Assembly: GCF_030435805.1 (NCBI RefSeq)
Contig: NC_081303.1
Coordinates: 72,577,910-72,641,909, forward strand
Length of the DNA: 64,000 nt
Source of the DNA: Mustela lutreola
Taxonomy: Eukaryota > Chordata > Mammalia > Carnivora > Mustelidae
Direction of reading: 5' to 3'
In this document: one piece after another, positions 12,061-25,235 of the stretch
Layout: every line of letters starts with the position of its first letter
Position numbering within the stretch: the stretch's first letter is position 1
Notes under the pieces: generated by a model
The model's input: the letters and a program-made list of their open reading frames with translations, nothing else
Told to the model about the DNA's origin: nothing
Database searches by the model: none
Position numbers and translations under genes: made by a program

Positions 12061-13312
12061 ACTCCTTTGAAAGAACCTCCGCATGTCAGATGGGAAGTCT
12101 CCTGATTCATGGATCATTTAATAAAGCCAATTAGATATTCACATATATGTGGTTGACTTTCCTTACTGAACAGTTCTGAAGTTTGACTCTGGGTAATTAA
12201 ATGTGACATGAAAAAGGAAAGAGCTTGCAGGAAGAGATGATTCCTAATATCTTACATGTCTGCACACAGAGCTGCTTCTCATGTCTGTTGGAACCACTCT
12301 CAGGATATGTTTACCAGACAAATAGGAAAAGCTAAATATATGATGAAATGTATGAATGGATGGATGACTATGTCAAGAAGAATTCTATGGAAGATATCTT
12401 GCATTTTGAGTACTTAACTGCCATTGGCATGACACTTTCTGATTTATTACATGCTGAGGCAACTTGTCCTTTCATTGGTAGGAAAACCCTGGAGTATAAA
12501 TATTTGCCAGTCACTAAGCAGCAGCAGACCCAGCACCTTGATTCCTGACCAGTGGTTTGTTAGATATCCATGAAAACACCCATGACAGAAATTGCTCCAG
12601 ATGTCAGAGTTAACACACAAGACAGGGGAAGTGTCACAAGATGAGAACACATGGAAAAAAAAAATAAAAAGCAAACAGGCAAGAAAAAAAAATAGAAGAA
12701 TACTTTCAAGAATCAAAGGACAGGAAGAGCGAAGTGAGGAGGAAACTTGCAAACAAGAGAGACATTAGCCAGTATCCCCCAGGGGCCACATCCACCGCTG
12801 TCACAGGGGAGCTACCAGTCACAAAGGATAGAAATGCACCTTGTTGGGCTGAAGTCATGTGGGGAGTGTATTGGCTGATGGAACTGGGGAGCCCAGGGTC
12901 ACTGGGGCTCCAGCCCCTTCCGTGGGTCTATGTGCCTGCCTTTGCTTTTCTGATGCCTTGATTTTGTTGTTGCTACTACTTTCTGCTTCACTGATATATG
13001 ATGATAGATGAACATTGGACCTATGGACAGTGTGCAACTTTCCAGCCTCCCAGGAAGGAAGGTTGGGAGGCAACATGGGCCATGTGAGTCCTTGAGGGCT
13101 CTAACAGGTGCAGTAGAGCCTGTGACATGACATAAATGAAGGTCTTCCTGAAGAAAGTCCTTCAACAACTTCTCAGAGAGGATGGTCTGAAGACCCACAG
13201 GAGCCTGGTACACATGGAGCCTGCAGGGAGCTGCAGATGAATACCCACATCCTTACCTGTAGTGCCTCTAATGAGGGCACACCACATTTCAGAAGGAAAA
13301 TGCAGAATTGGT
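12061..13312. other. Intergenic DNA, no gene recognised
   Basis: Several short open frames occur (12348-12548 plus, 12899-13213 minus), but none has a recognised domain, flanking splice sites or a paralogue in the other units. The minus frame at 12899-13213 has fairly protein-like composition and was not identified. Confidence 0.4.
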
Positions 13313-13332
13313 CAAGAAAACTTCTACTGAAG

Positions 13333-13507
13333 GGGCGCCTGGGTGGCTCAGTGGGTTAAAGCCTCTGCTTTCGGCTCAGGTCATGATCCTAGGGTCCTGG
13401 GATCGAGCCCCGCATCGGGCTCTCTGCTCAGCTGGGAGCCTGCTTCCTCCTCTCTCTCTGCCTGCCTCTCTGCCTACTTGTGATCTTTCTCTGTCGAATA
13501 AATAAAA

Positions 13508-13539
<32 letters not shown>
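13333..13539 (+). mobile_element. CAN-SINE, young, with 20-bp target duplication
   Basis: tRNA-derived head from 'GGCGCCTGGGTGGCTCAGTG', B box near 'GGGATCGAGCCCC', CT-rich body and a long A tail (13513-13539). Perfect flanking duplication CAAGAAAACTTCTACTGAAG at 13313-13332 and 13540-13559. The intact duplication and pure poly-A argue for a recent insertion. Confidence 0.95.
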
Positions 13540-14849
13540 CAAGAAAACTTCTACTGAAGCAAATCATGAAAATTAATATTTTATGTAGCATTCATCACAT
13601 GTATTCAAACATGTGATAATTGCTGGGCAATAAACTCTGGGCAATAAACTCTGTTTTCTTTCTAAAAATGTAAAACAAAGTAACCACTTGATGTTTTAGT
13701 GTATGTGTACATGGAGACATGATGCCCACAATGAGGCCAATTAACACAGCTACACACTTCACATCCTCACCCTCTTCTTTCCTTTCATTTTTCATTTTTA
13801 AAAATTTTTATTCAAGTTCCAGTTAGTTAACTTACCGTGAACATTAGTTTCAAGTGTGGAATTCAGTGATTCATCACCTACCTATCAGACCCAGTGCTCA
13901 TCACAAGTGCCCTCCTTAATGCCCATCCCCCATCTAACCCATTCCCACCCACATCCCTCCGTCCATCCTCAGTTTGTTCTCTATCTTTCAGAGTCTCTTT
14001 TATGGTTTACCTCTCTCTTTTTCCCCCTTATGTTCACCTGTTTCGTTTCTTAAATTCACATATGAATGAAATATGGTATTTGTCTTTCTCTGACTGACCT
14101 ACTGTGCTTAGCATAATACCCTCAAGTTCCATCCATCTTGTTTCAAATGACAAAATTTCATTCCTTATTTTGGTTGAATAATCTTCCATCGTGTATATAT
14201 ATATGCTACATCTTCTTTATTAATTCATCAGTCGACAGACATTTGGTCTCTTTCCATAATTTGGCTATTGTCAATAAATGCTGCTCTAAACCTTGGGGTG
14301 CTTATGTCCCTTTAAATTAGTATTTTGTATCTTTTGGGTAAACACCTAGTAGTGCAATTGTTGAGTTATGGGATAAGTTCTATTTTTAACTTTTTGAAGA
14401 CATCTATACCGTTTTCCAGAGCGGCTACACCAGTTTTCATTCTCATCAACAGTGCAAGAACAGTGCCTCGTTTTTCCACATCCTCACCAATATCTGGTGT
14501 TTCCTGTGCTGTTAATTTTAGCCATTCTGACAGATGTGAGATGATATTTCATTGCACTTTTTATTTGTATTTCACTGATGATCATTAATGTTGAGCATAT
14601 TTTCATGTGACTCTTGGCCATCTACATGTCTTCTTCAGAAGAATGTCTACTCATGTCTTCTGTCCATTTCTTAACTGGGTCACTAGTGTTATTGGTGTTG
14701 ATTTTGACAAGTTCTTCATAGATTTTGGATACTAACCCTTTATCAGATATGTCATTTTTCAAATATCTTCTTCCATTCCAAAGGCAGCCTTTTTCTTATT
14801 GTTCTTTCCACTATGCTGAAGGTTTTTATCTTGATGATGATAAAATACT

Positions 14850-16791
14850 TTATTTATTTTATTTTATTTTATTTTATTTTTTCAGTGTTCCAATATTCAT
14901 TGTTTAGGCACCACACCCAGGGCTCCATGCAATACATGCCCTTCTTAATACCCACCCCCAGGTTCTCCCAACCCTCCCAAAACCCTCAGTTAGTTTCTCA
15001 GAGATCGCAGTCTCTCATGGTTCATCTCCCCTTCTGATTTCACCCAACTCACTTCTCTTCTCCTTCACCCAGTGTCCTCCATGTTACTACTTTTGATCCA
15101 CAAATAAGTGAAACCCTATGATAACTGACTCTCTCTGCTTGATTTATTTCACCCAGCATAATTTCCTCCAGTCCCATCCATGTTGATTCAAAAGTTGGGT
15201 ATTCCACATGGATGGGACTGGAAGAGATTATGCTGAGTGAAATAAGTCAAGCAGAGAGAGTCAATTATCATATGGTTTCAATTATTTCTGGAGCATAACA
15301 AATAGCATGGAGGACAAGGGGAGATGGAGAGGAGAAGGGAGTTGAGGGAAATTGGAAGGGGATGTGAACCATGAGAGACTATGGACTCTGAAAAACAATC
15401 TGAGGGTTTTGAAGGGATGGGGGGTGGGAGGTTGGGGGAACCAGGTGGTGGGTATTGGAGAGGGCATGGATTGCATGGAGCACTGGGTGTGGTGCAAAAA
15501 TAATGAATACTGTTATGCTGAAAAAATTTTAAAAAAAATTAAAAGTCGGGTATTCATCCTTTCTGATGGAGGTATAATACTCCATTGTATATATGGACCA
15601 TACCTTCTTTATCCATTCATCTGTTAAAGGGCATCTTGGCTCTTTCCATAGTTTGGCAACTGTGGTCATTGCTGCTATGAACATTGAGGTACATATGGCC
15701 CTTCTTTTCACTAAATCTGTATCTTTGGGGTAAATACCCAGTAGTGCAATTGCAGAGTCATAGGGTAGCCCTATTTTTAATTTCTGAAGGAATCTGCACA
15801 CTGTTTTCCAAAGTGGATGCACCAACTTGCATTTCCACCAAGAGTGTAAGAGAGTTCCCCTTTCTCCACATTGTCTCCAACACTTGTTGTTTACTGTCTT
15901 GTTAATTTTGGCCATTCTAACTGGTGTAGGGTTATCTCAATGTAGTTTTGATTTGAATCTCCCTGATGGCTAATGATGATGAACATTTTTCATGTGTCTG
16001 TTAGCCATTTGTAAGTCTTCTTTGGAGAAGTGTCTGTTCATGTCTTCTGCCCATTTTTTTACATGATCATCTGCTTTTTGAGGGTGAGTTGAGTAGTTCT
16101 TTATAGATCTCGGATATCAGCCCTTTGTCTGAAGTGTCATTTGCAAATATCATCTCCCATTCCATGGGTTGCTTCTTTGTTTGTTGACTATTTTCTTTGC
16201 TGTGCAGATGCTTTTGATCTTGATAATGATCCACTGGCATTTTTCAAAGTGTTGGAAGAAACAATCCTAAAATTTGTATGGAACCAGAAGAGACCCCAAA
16301 TTGCTAAGGAAATTTTGAGAATGAAAACCAAAACTTGGAGCATCACGTTGCCTGACTTCAAACTTTACTACAAAGCTGTGATCACCAAGACAGCATGGTA
16401 CTGGTACAAAACCAGACACATAGACCAGTGGAACAGAGTAGATAGCCTGGATATGGACCTGCAACTGTATGGTCAACTAATCTTCAACAAAACAGGAAAT
16501 AATGCACAGTGGAAAAAAAGTCTCTTCAATAGATAGTGCTGGGAAAATTGGACAGCTATGTGTAGAAGAATGAAATTTGGCCATTCTCTTACACCATACA
16601 CACAATAAACTCAAAATGGATAAAAGACCTCAATGTGAGGCAGGAACCTATCAAAATCCTAGAGGAGAACTTAGGCAGTAACCTCTTCAACATTGGCCAC
16701 AGAAACTTCTTTCAAGATATGTCTCCAAAAGCAAAGGAAACAAAAGTGAAAATGAACATTTGGGACTTCATCAAGACCCAATATTTTATTT
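14850..16791 (-). mobile_element. Younger L1 with 5' inversion (twin priming) nested in the older L1
   Basis: 14850-16222 is the antisense 3' part (3'UTR and ORF2 C-terminus), itself interrupted at about 15205-15540. 16223-16791 continues in the opposite (plus) orientation with the next upstream ORF2 segment: 16141-16536 includes '[14 protein letters not shown]' and '[17 protein letters not shown]'. The two pieces abut in L1 coordinates near 'TTTGGGACTTCATCAAGA', the hallmark of twin-primed integration. Flanks share an imperfect AATA(C/T)TTTATTT, a plausible target duplication. Confidence 0.75.
15205..15540 (+). mobile_element. L1 3'-end insertion, plus strand, inside the antisense L1
   Basis: Plus-orientation L1 3'UTR ('GAGACTATGGACTCTGAAAA' ... 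'GGAGCACTGGGTGTGGTGCA') ending in an A-rich tail at about 15525-15540. The host L1 resumes immediately. Near-identical flanks AAAAGTTGGGTATTC (about 15190-15204) and AAAAGTCGGGTATTC (about 15541-15555) look like the target duplication with one difference. This is the third layer of the nest. Confidence 0.8.
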
Positions 16792-19700
16792 TTCTGTTCT
16801 TTCCCTTGACTCAGGGGACCTATCTAGTAAGAAGTTTCTATGGCCCATATTAATGTGATTGCTGCTTGTTTTCTCCTCTAGGGTTTCATGGTTTCCAATC
16901 TCATATTTAGGTCTTTCATCCATTTTGAATTTATTTTTGAGTATAGTGTAAGAAAGTGGTACATTTTCATTCTTCTGTATGTTGCTGTCTAGTTTTCCCA
17001 ACACCGTATGTTGAAGATTCAGTCTTTTTCCACTGGATAATCTTTCCTGTTTTCTCAAAGATTAGTTGACCCTAGAGATGAGGGTCCATTTCTGGGTTCT
17101 CTATTCTGTTCCATTGACCTATGTATCTGCTTTTCTTGCCAGTACCTTACCATCTTGATGACTACAGCTTTGTAATACAGCTTGAATTCCAGAATTGCGA
17201 TGTCTTAAACTTTGCTTTTTTAATTTTTTTATTTTTTATATTTTTAAAATATAAATTATATATTTAAAAATATTTTATATTTTTTATTATTATTTCTTTC
17301 AAAATTGCATTGACTATTCACAGCTTTTCTAATTCCATACAAATTTTCAGTTTGTTTGCTTTAGTTGTGTGAAAAATATTGGTGGCATTTTGATAGGGAT
17401 TGCATTAAATGTGTAGATTGCTTTGGATTGTATAGGCATTTTAACAATATTTGTTCTTCCAGTTCATGAGCATGGAACATTTTTCCATTTCTTTATGTCT
17501 TCTTCAATTTCTTCATCACTGTTCTATTGTTATCAGAGCCCAGGGCTTTTACTTCCTTGATTAGGCTTATTCCTATATACCTTAGTGGGTCTGGTTCAGT
17601 TGTAAATAGGATGGATTCCTTGATTTCTCTTTCTGTTATTTCATTACTGGTCTGTAGAAATGCAACAGATTTCTGTACATTGATTTTTGTATCCTGTGAC
17701 TTTACTGAATTCATATATCGTTCTAATAAATTTTTAGTGAAATCTTTCAGATTTTCTCTATAGAATATCATGTAGTCTGTGAATAGTGCAAGATTGACTT
17801 CTTCCTTGCTAATTTAGATGTCTTCTGCTTATTGTTGTTATGTATTGGTGAGGCTAAGTACTTCCGGTGCTATGTTAAGTAAAAATGGCAAGAGTGAATA
17901 CCCCTGTCTCGTTCCTGACCATAGAGGAAATGCTGTCAGGTTTTTTTTGCCATTGATGATGATTTTAGCTATAAGTCTTTCATATGGTCTTTATGATGTT
18001 TAGGTATGTTCCTTCTATCTCTACTTTCTTGAGTTTGTTTTGTTTTTTTTTTTTTAATCAAGAAATGGTACTGTATTTTCTCAAATTTTTTTTCTGCATC
18101 TACAGAGGTCATATGTTTCCTACCCTTTCTTTTATTAATATGGTGTATCATGTTGATTGATTTGGGAATATTGAACCACCCCTGCTGTCCAGGAATAGCT
18201 CCCACTTAATTGTGGTGAATGATTCTTTTAAAGGACTATTAGATTCAATTTGCTCATCTATTGTTGAGAATATTTGCACCTATGTTCATCAGGGTTGTTG
18301 GCTTCTATTTCTCCTTTTAATTGGAGTCTTTTTCTGGTTTGGGAATCAAAGTAATGCTTGCTTTATGGAATCAGTTTGCATTCTTCCTTCCATTTATATT
18401 TTTTGGAAGGGTTTGAAAAGAACAGTTATTAACTCTTCTTTACATATTTGATACAATTCCACTGTAAAGCCAGCTAGTGCTAGGCTTTTGCTTATAGGGA
18501 GATTTTTGATTACTGATTCAATTTCTTTGCTAGTTATTGGTAGGTTAAATTTTTCCATTTCTCCCTGTTTCATATTTTGTAATGTGTACTTTTCTAGGAA
18601 TTCACCCATTTCTTCCAGAATTGCCCCATTTGTTGGCATATAGTTTTTCATAATATTCTCTTAAAATTGTTTATATTTTGTGATCTCTCCACTTTCATTT
18701 ATTATTTTGTTTATTTGGTTCCTTTCTCTTTTCTTTTTGATAATTCTGGTTGGGCTTATCAATTTTACAATTCTTTCAAAGATCCTGCTTCTGGTTTCTA
18801 TGATCTGTTCTACTGTTATTTGTTGTTTCTGTATCGTTTACTTCTTCCCTAATTATTATTATCCCCTACTTCTGCTGACTTTAGGCTTTATTTGCTATTC
18901 CTTTTCTAGCCCTTTAGGTCTAAGGTAATATTATGTATTTGAGTCGTTCTCACTTCTTCAGGTAGGCCTGTATTGCTATATACTTCTTCCTTATGTCCAC
19001 TTTGCTGCATCCCAAAGTTTTGGACAATCATTTTCTCATTTCATTTGTTTTCATGTATTGTTTTATTTCTTCTTTAATTTCCTGGCTGATCCATTTATTC
19101 TTTAGTAGGATGTTCTTTAATCTCCACGTATTTTTGGTCTTCTCAAATTTTTTCTTGTGACTGACATCAAGTTTCATAGTGTTGTGGTCAGAAAATAGCT
19201 GTCATGTGATCTCAATCTTTTTGTACATATAAAGGTCTGATTTGTGACTCATTATGTGGTCTATTCTGGAAAATGCCCCATGTGCACTTGAAAAGAATTG
19301 AAAAGTGTATTCTGCTGCTTCATATAAAATGTTGAATATTAAGTTTATCTAGTCCAGTGTGTCTTTCAAAGCCATTGTTTCCTTGTTGATACTCTACTTA
19401 GGAGATCTGTCCATTGCTGTAAATGTTAAAGTCCCCTACTAGTATTGCAGTATTATTAATGAGTTCTTTCATGTTTGTAATTAATTGATTTACATATTTG
19501 GGTACTTCCAAATTGGAGGCATAAATATTTATAATTGTTTGATCTTCTGTTGGATAGACCCCTTTTACATGATATAGTGCCTTTCTTCATCTCTTGTAAC
19601 AGTCTTTGGTACAATATCTACTTTGTCTGATACAAGAATGGTTACACCAGCTTACCTTTGATATCCATTAGTATGATAAATGGTTCTCCATCCCCTCAAT

Positions 19701-22317
19701 TTCAATCTGTGTGTGACTTTAGGTCTACAATGGGTCCCTCATGCCAGCATATAGATGGGTCTTATTTTTCATCCATTCTGACATCCTATGTCTTCTTATT
19801 AGAGCATTTAGTCCATTTGTATTCAGAATGATTATTAAATAGGTACAGATTTAGTACTATTTTATAACCTTTTTTTCTGGTTTCTGGAGGTTTTCTCTAT
19901 TTCTTTCTAGTATTTGTCACACTTGATCTTTCTCAAAGAGTCCCCATTAATATTTCTTGCAAGGCTGGCTTGTTGGTCATTAACTCCTTTAGTTTTTGTT
20001 TGTCTGGGAAACTCTTTATCTCTCCTTCTATTCTGAATGACAGCCTTGCTGGATAGAGTATTCTTGGCTGCATATTTTTCCCATTCAGCACTTTCAATTT
20101 ATGATTCTACTTCTTCTGGACTGCCAAACTTCTGTGGAGAGATCTTCTACTAACTTTATTTGTCCTACCTTGTAAGTTAGGGACTTCTTTTGTCTTGCTG
20201 CTGTTAAGATTTTTTTCTTTATATTTTGCCTATTTAACTATGATATGTCTTGGTGTTGGCCTGCTTTTGTTGATTTAGTTGTAAATTCTCTGTGCCTCCT
20301 GGATTTGGATGTCTATATCATTCCCCAGGGAAGTTTTCAGCTATAATTTGCTCAAATAAAACTTCTGCCTCCTTTTTCCTCTCTTCTTCTTGGATTCTTA
20401 AGATATGAATGTTTTTTACACTTTATGATGTCACTGAGGTCCCTAAGTTATGATCCAATATTTTTCCTGCCCTCTTCTTTTCAGCTTCATTATTTTCCAT
20501 AGTTCTGTCTTCCATATCACTTCTTCATTCTTCGTGGTCATTACATCCATTTGGTTTCACATCTTGTTACAGCATTTTTTGACCTGATTGGTTTTTAGGT
20601 CTTTTATCTCTGCTGTAAGGGACACAGGGTGTCTTCTATGATTTTCCAAGTACAGTTAGTATCCCTATCTTTGTTGCTTTGAATTCTGGATCAGGCATAT
20701 TACTTATCTGTTTCAATTAGTCCCTGACTGTGACCTTTTCTTGTTCTTTCTTTTGGGATGAATTTCTCCATCTTGGTATTTTGTCTAGGTCTCTGTCTTT
20801 TCTTCTGTGTTTTATAAAATCCTGTTATGTTTCTTGCTTTTTGGAGCAATGGCCTTATGAAGAAGATATCATATACTGTACAGGGCCTGTTGCTTCACAG
20901 AGTGTCTCTGGTATGTGTTATGTGTACTCCGCTACTGTGTTTTGACTATTCTTCCCCTCAAGTCAGTCATCTGCAGAGGATATCCTTGACAGTAGGGGAG
21001 CAATGTTTGGACTTTATCCAATGTGTAGTGAGTTTTAATTCTGTGTGTTCTGGTCTGCTTGTTAAATGAGACCTGATGTTATTCACTAGAACTGAAGTTT
21101 TGCAGAACTCTATGTGCAGTTGAGGTGGGTGAGTGTGGAGATTTCCGCTAATCTTCTGGGGGAGGAGCTTACTGCTCTGGTTCTCAGGCACACTTGTCCA
21201 AGAAAGAGAAGCACTTGCAGAACATAAGGGGTGGGATGGGTGCAAACAGTATAGGCCTCCACTCCTGACACTCTTCTGCTTTCTGAGTTTAGTTTATGTT
21301 AGTTAGTTAGAGGCAGGGGAGGGGAAAAGCACCAGCCCCACCCTCCATTCATAGAAAAGGGATTCCCTACCACTGCTATCAGGGAGCACTCCCAGAAGAG
21401 TGAAAATTCTCCCTTGATATATTTCAGGTGTCCCTGAGATCCCTCCCTTCACCCTATCTGAACTTCTACCCACCAGGCAGCAGAGTGACCCCTGTGTTCA
21501 ATTCCAGGCATTAAACCTCCAAACATTAGTGACCTGGCATGTAAGGGACTCATATTGGTTGTCTGGGGTAAAGGCTTGCCACACTGGGACTGGTACAGGT
21601 TTGTCCCAGAGGGCAGTTGCACCAAGGCACAGGGGCATGGAATGTGTGGTAAAGTACAGCAAATAACAAGCATCTAGGTTAGTCACCCCAGGAAGTGTCT
21701 CTGTGCCTATGCTCTGTGGTGGGTGTAATGGTGCCCATCAGCTCTTTTGTTCCCCGAAAGACAGTGCCACCTCTTTCAGATGAACTCCAAAAGGTGAGAC
21801 AGTTTCTCCCATGTGTCCCAGGGGATCCTCAGATCACGCTGTCAGTTCCCAGACTTCTTCACTCTTTCTTCACGGGAGCACTTCAGTACCCACTGAACTT
21901 AACATCCATACTCACAGCATTGACCTCTAAAACTCTAATATTTAAGCTCTAATGCTCGTAAATTTCACAAAAATCAACTGCTCTTGCTTTCTTAGTCAAT
22001 GGCTGTGGGAAAGTATTTTCCTCCTGTGATACTCTGCCTCTCTCTCTCTCTCTCATTTTCTTTCCTCTATACATGACCAAGGCTCCCTCTTCTCCACAGA
22101 ACTTATAACTGTATCTCACCAAAAGGATGACTCCCTATGTCCTACCTTCTATGATGTGGCTTCTTGTCTCCTTCTAGTTGTGTAGTTTGTTCTGTCAATC
22201 CTCATATTATTATCTTGTCTATTCAGAAGGATTTGATATTCATCTAGCTATGTTTCAGGATTGAAGCAAGCTTAGGGTCCTACTACTCCACCAACTTAGC
22301 TCCTTCCCACCAACCCT

Positions 22318-22376
22318 CTTTTTTTTTTCTCTTTTTCTTTTCTTTTCTTTCCTTTTTTTTCCTTTTCTTTTCATCT
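22318..22376. repeat. Pyrimidine-rich (CTTTT)n tract
   Basis: Runs of T with CTTTTCTTTT units at the 5' end of the old L1. Probably an expanded simple repeat at the insertion border. Confidence 0.7.
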
Positions 22377-23085
22377 TTCTCATGCTGAAAACACTTTGGA
22401 TCTATGCTCTTAGCAAACTTCACATATACAATTACTCTGCCTTCTTTCCTGAGGATTCCATCCTCAGTCTTGTTTCTCTGGTGCTAAAAAATGGATGGTA
22501 CTGGTTTCCATCCTACATTCCATCCCACCATGCATCTTCTCATCCAGGAAGGAGAGAGCACCTCCATTGATCAGAAGAATCAGTTTTTGTGGAACTTGTG
22601 TCACCTTGAGCAGTTGTCTGGCCCTGAACCATCACTCTCAGTGAAGATGAGAGGCATCTGTCTGATGACTGGCCTGAACAGCAGGTTACCCCTCTATCCT
22701 TCAGCCTGTCTCATTGTCAGGGATGCTTCTCCTGATGGTCTCAGGCTTATCAGAGCCCAGAATTACACATAATGGTGGAGTCAACCAACCAAAATCCACA
22801 TGGAGGCCATGTGAGGGTGACAAGGTGGTCTGGAAGTGAGAGAAATAGCTAGCAATCTGATCCACCTGGGAAGATTGCAGACATCTCATGATTTGTTTTC
22901 CCCATTGCCATATTTTCACCTTTGCCACCTTTCTCATTTCAATGTTATTTTCCAGAAATGTCCACAGACACAGTGCTGAGAAACTGCTTGTGGTTCCTAT
23001 GAATGTTCTTCTGCTCTCGGTTCCTCTCTCAGCCCCTAAAAAAAGATAGAGTTAAGTTCCTGTCCCCTAGTGTTGACAAAGAACC
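22377..23085. other. 3' flank of CD1A copy 2 (distal part)
   Basis: Non-coding block paralogous to 6060-6760 and 52500-53200: for example the stretch around 'CATGGAGGCCATGTGAGGG' near 22800 matches 'CATGGTGGCAATGTGAAGGG' near 52968. No exon found. Confidence 0.65.
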
Positions 23086-23698
23086 TTTTTTTTTTTTTTA
23101 AATTCAATTAGCCAACATGTAATACATGATTAGTTTTTGTGTAGTGTTCAGTGACTCATCAGTTGCATATATACCCAGTGTTCATCACATCATGAATCCC
23201 CCTCAGTGCCCATCACCCACCCACCTCCATTCCACAATGCCAGTTTGTTTCCCAGGGTAAAAAGTCTCTCATGCTTTGTCTCCCTCTCTCATTTCCACCC
23301 ATTTACTTTCCCATCCCTTCCCCTATGATCCGCTGTATCAGTGAAACCATACAATAATTGTCTTTCTCTGTTTGATTTATTTTGCTTTACCCTCTGGTTC
23401 CATCCATGCTGATGTAAATGGTAGGCATTCATCCTTTCTGGTGCTGAATAATATTCTGTTACATATATGAGCCATATTTTCTTTATCCATTAATCTGTCA
23501 CAGGATATCTCAGTTCCTTCCACAGTTTGGCTATTGTGAACATTGTTGCTGTAAACATTGGGGTGCAGGTGCCCTTTCTTTTTACTACATCTGTATCTTT
23601 GTGATAAATACTCAGTAGTGCAATTGCTGGGTCATAGAGAAGCTCTATTTTTAACTTCTTGAGGAAAATCCATATTGTTTTCCAGATTGGCTGTACCA
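23086..23698 (-). mobile_element. L1 3' fragment, antisense, 5'-truncated
   Basis: Begins with a T-run (poly-A on the minus strand) at 23086-23100, runs through the 3'UTR and the ORF2 C-terminal region, and stops near 23698 where the CD1 flank resumes. Absent at the homologous places in units 1 (about 6760) and 4 (about 53210), so it inserted after unit 2 split off. Confidence 0.85.
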
Positions 23699-24157
23699 GC
23701 TAAGAAACTAGATAGATACACAGTGGAAAGGGTAAACACTGCAGGAAAGCAAAGCTTTCAAGCCCCCAAAACATGGAAGACATTTTCCACCCCATTACCT
23801 CACTCAAAATGTCCCTGATGCATTTCTGGGCTTGAGAATGGTTTTTGTGTTAATTGATAAAACAAAGAGTAATTAAAGTCTAGCCATGGAAGTCTCCACT
23901 CTCACTGCCATGGGGGTCATCAGTCACAAAGGTCCATCTTTATTATACATAGAGTCTGTCTGTGCTAATCGGCCTTTCTGCTGACATTGATTTATAACCC
24001 CCAGACACTATTTGCAGAGGCAGAGGGAGAGGCCTGAAATTCATCACCTACTTTACATGTTGCCTAGTGAGGCTGGACCAGGTGCCCCTCTGCCTTCCTC
24101 TGTTAATTCCCACACTGTAAACTTGTATCTTATTCATGGTTCATTTGGTGCCACATG
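23699..24157. other. 3' flank of CD1A copy 2 (middle part)
   Basis: Non-coding; paralogous to about 6780-7225 and 53270-53720, sharing 'CTGACATTGATTTATAACCC'-type stretches. No gene. Confidence 0.65.
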
Positions 24158-25235
24158 AACAGACACTTCTCCAAAGAAGACATATAAATGGCTAGCAGAC
24201 ACATGAAAAAATGTTCATCATCATTAGTCATCAGGGAGATTCAAATCAAAGACACATTGAGATACCACCTTACAACAGTTAGAATGGCTAAGATTAACAA
24301 GATAAGAAACAAAAAATGTTGGAGAGGATGTGGAGAAAGGGGAACTCTCTTACACTGTTATTGGGAATGGGTACAGCCACTTTGAAAAAACTGTGTGGAG
24401 AGGCGGCTGGGTGGCTCAGTGGGTTAAGTCTCTGCCTTTGGCTCAGGTCATGGTCTCAGCATCCTGGGATCGAGCCCCATGTCGGGCTCTCTGCTCAGCG
24501 GGGAGCCTGCTTCCTCCTCTCTCTCTGCCTGCCTCTCTGCCTACTTGTGATCTCTCTCTCAAATGAATAAATAAAATCTTTGAGAAAGAAAGAAAGGGAA
24601 AAGAGTAGAAAAGAAAAAACTGTGTGGAGATTCCTCAAAAATTTAAAAATAGAGTTGCCTTATGACCCTGCAATTGCACTACTGGGTATTTGGCCCAAGG
24701 ATACAGATGCAGTGAAAAGAAGGGTCATATATACCCCAATGTTCATAGCAGCAATGTCCATAATTGCCAAACTGTGGAAAGAGCCAAGATGTTCTTCAAA
24801 GATGAATAGATAAAGAAGATATGGTCCACAAATACAATGGAATATTATTCAGCCATCAGAAAGGATGAATACCCAACTTTTGCATCAACATGGATGGGAC
24901 TGGAGGAGATTATGCTGAGTGAAATAAGTCAAGCAGAGAGAGTCAGTTATCATATGGTCTCACTTACTTGTGGAGTATACGGAATAACATGAAGGACGTT
25001 GGGAGAAGGAAAGAAAAAGTGAATTGGGGGAAATTGGAGGAAGAGACAAACCATGAGAGACTATGGACTCTGAGAAACAAACTGAGGGCTTTGGAAAGGA
25101 GGCGGGTAGGGGGGATGACTGAGCCTGTTAGTGGGTACTAAGGAGGGCACGTATTGCATGGAGCACTGGGTGTAGTGCATAAACAATGAATTTTGGAACA
25201 CTGAAAATATAAAATTAAATATATAAAAACTTTCT
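24158..25235 (+). mobile_element. L1 3' portion, plus strand, 5'-truncated, carrying a SINE
   Basis: Plus-strand L1 from the ORF2 C-terminus ('[17 protein letters not shown]'-type sequence, 24188-24385) to an A-rich end near 25231, interrupted by the SINE at 24402-24612. 24580-24813 continues '[18 protein letters not shown]'-type ORF2 sequence. It interrupts the CD1 flank exactly after 'GGTGCCACAT', which in unit 1 (7235) is continuous. Confidence 0.88.
24402..24612 (+). mobile_element. CAN-SINE inserted in the L1, 18-bp target duplication
   Basis: Starts 'GGCGGCTGGGTGGCTCAGTG', has the CT-rich mustelid-type body and an A/G-rich tail. The duplication GAAAAAACTGTGTGGAGA is perfect at 24384-24401 and 24613-24630. 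Younger than the L1 that holds it. Confidence 0.95.

Larger units (their letters stand above)
13796..22320 (-). mobile_element. Near full-length old L1, antisense, split by a nested L1
   Basis: The 3' end is near 13796 (T-rich) and the 5'UTR end is near 22310, just before a pyrimidine-rich tract. Two blocks, about 13796-14848 and 16792-22320, add up to roughly 6.5 kb, the length of a complete L1. ORF2 spans most of 14.1-19.8 kb on the minus strand (RT core near 17490-17770 with the active-site stretch decayed; endonuclease near 19.0-19.8 kb), and ORF1/5'UTR fill 19.9-22.3 kb. Only short frames are open, so it is long dead. The 14850-16791 block belongs to a later L1. Confidence 0.85.

Noticed and set aside
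12899-13213. Possible unknown gene or processed pseudogene (104-aa minus frame)
   Set aside because: No recognised domain, poly-A tail, target duplication or paralogue in the other units; kept only as unidentified intergenic DNA.
13333-13420. tRNA-like sequence with A and B box features
   Set aside because: Part of a CAN-SINE head derived from a tRNA; the CT-rich body, A tail and target duplication show it is a SINE and not a tRNA gene.
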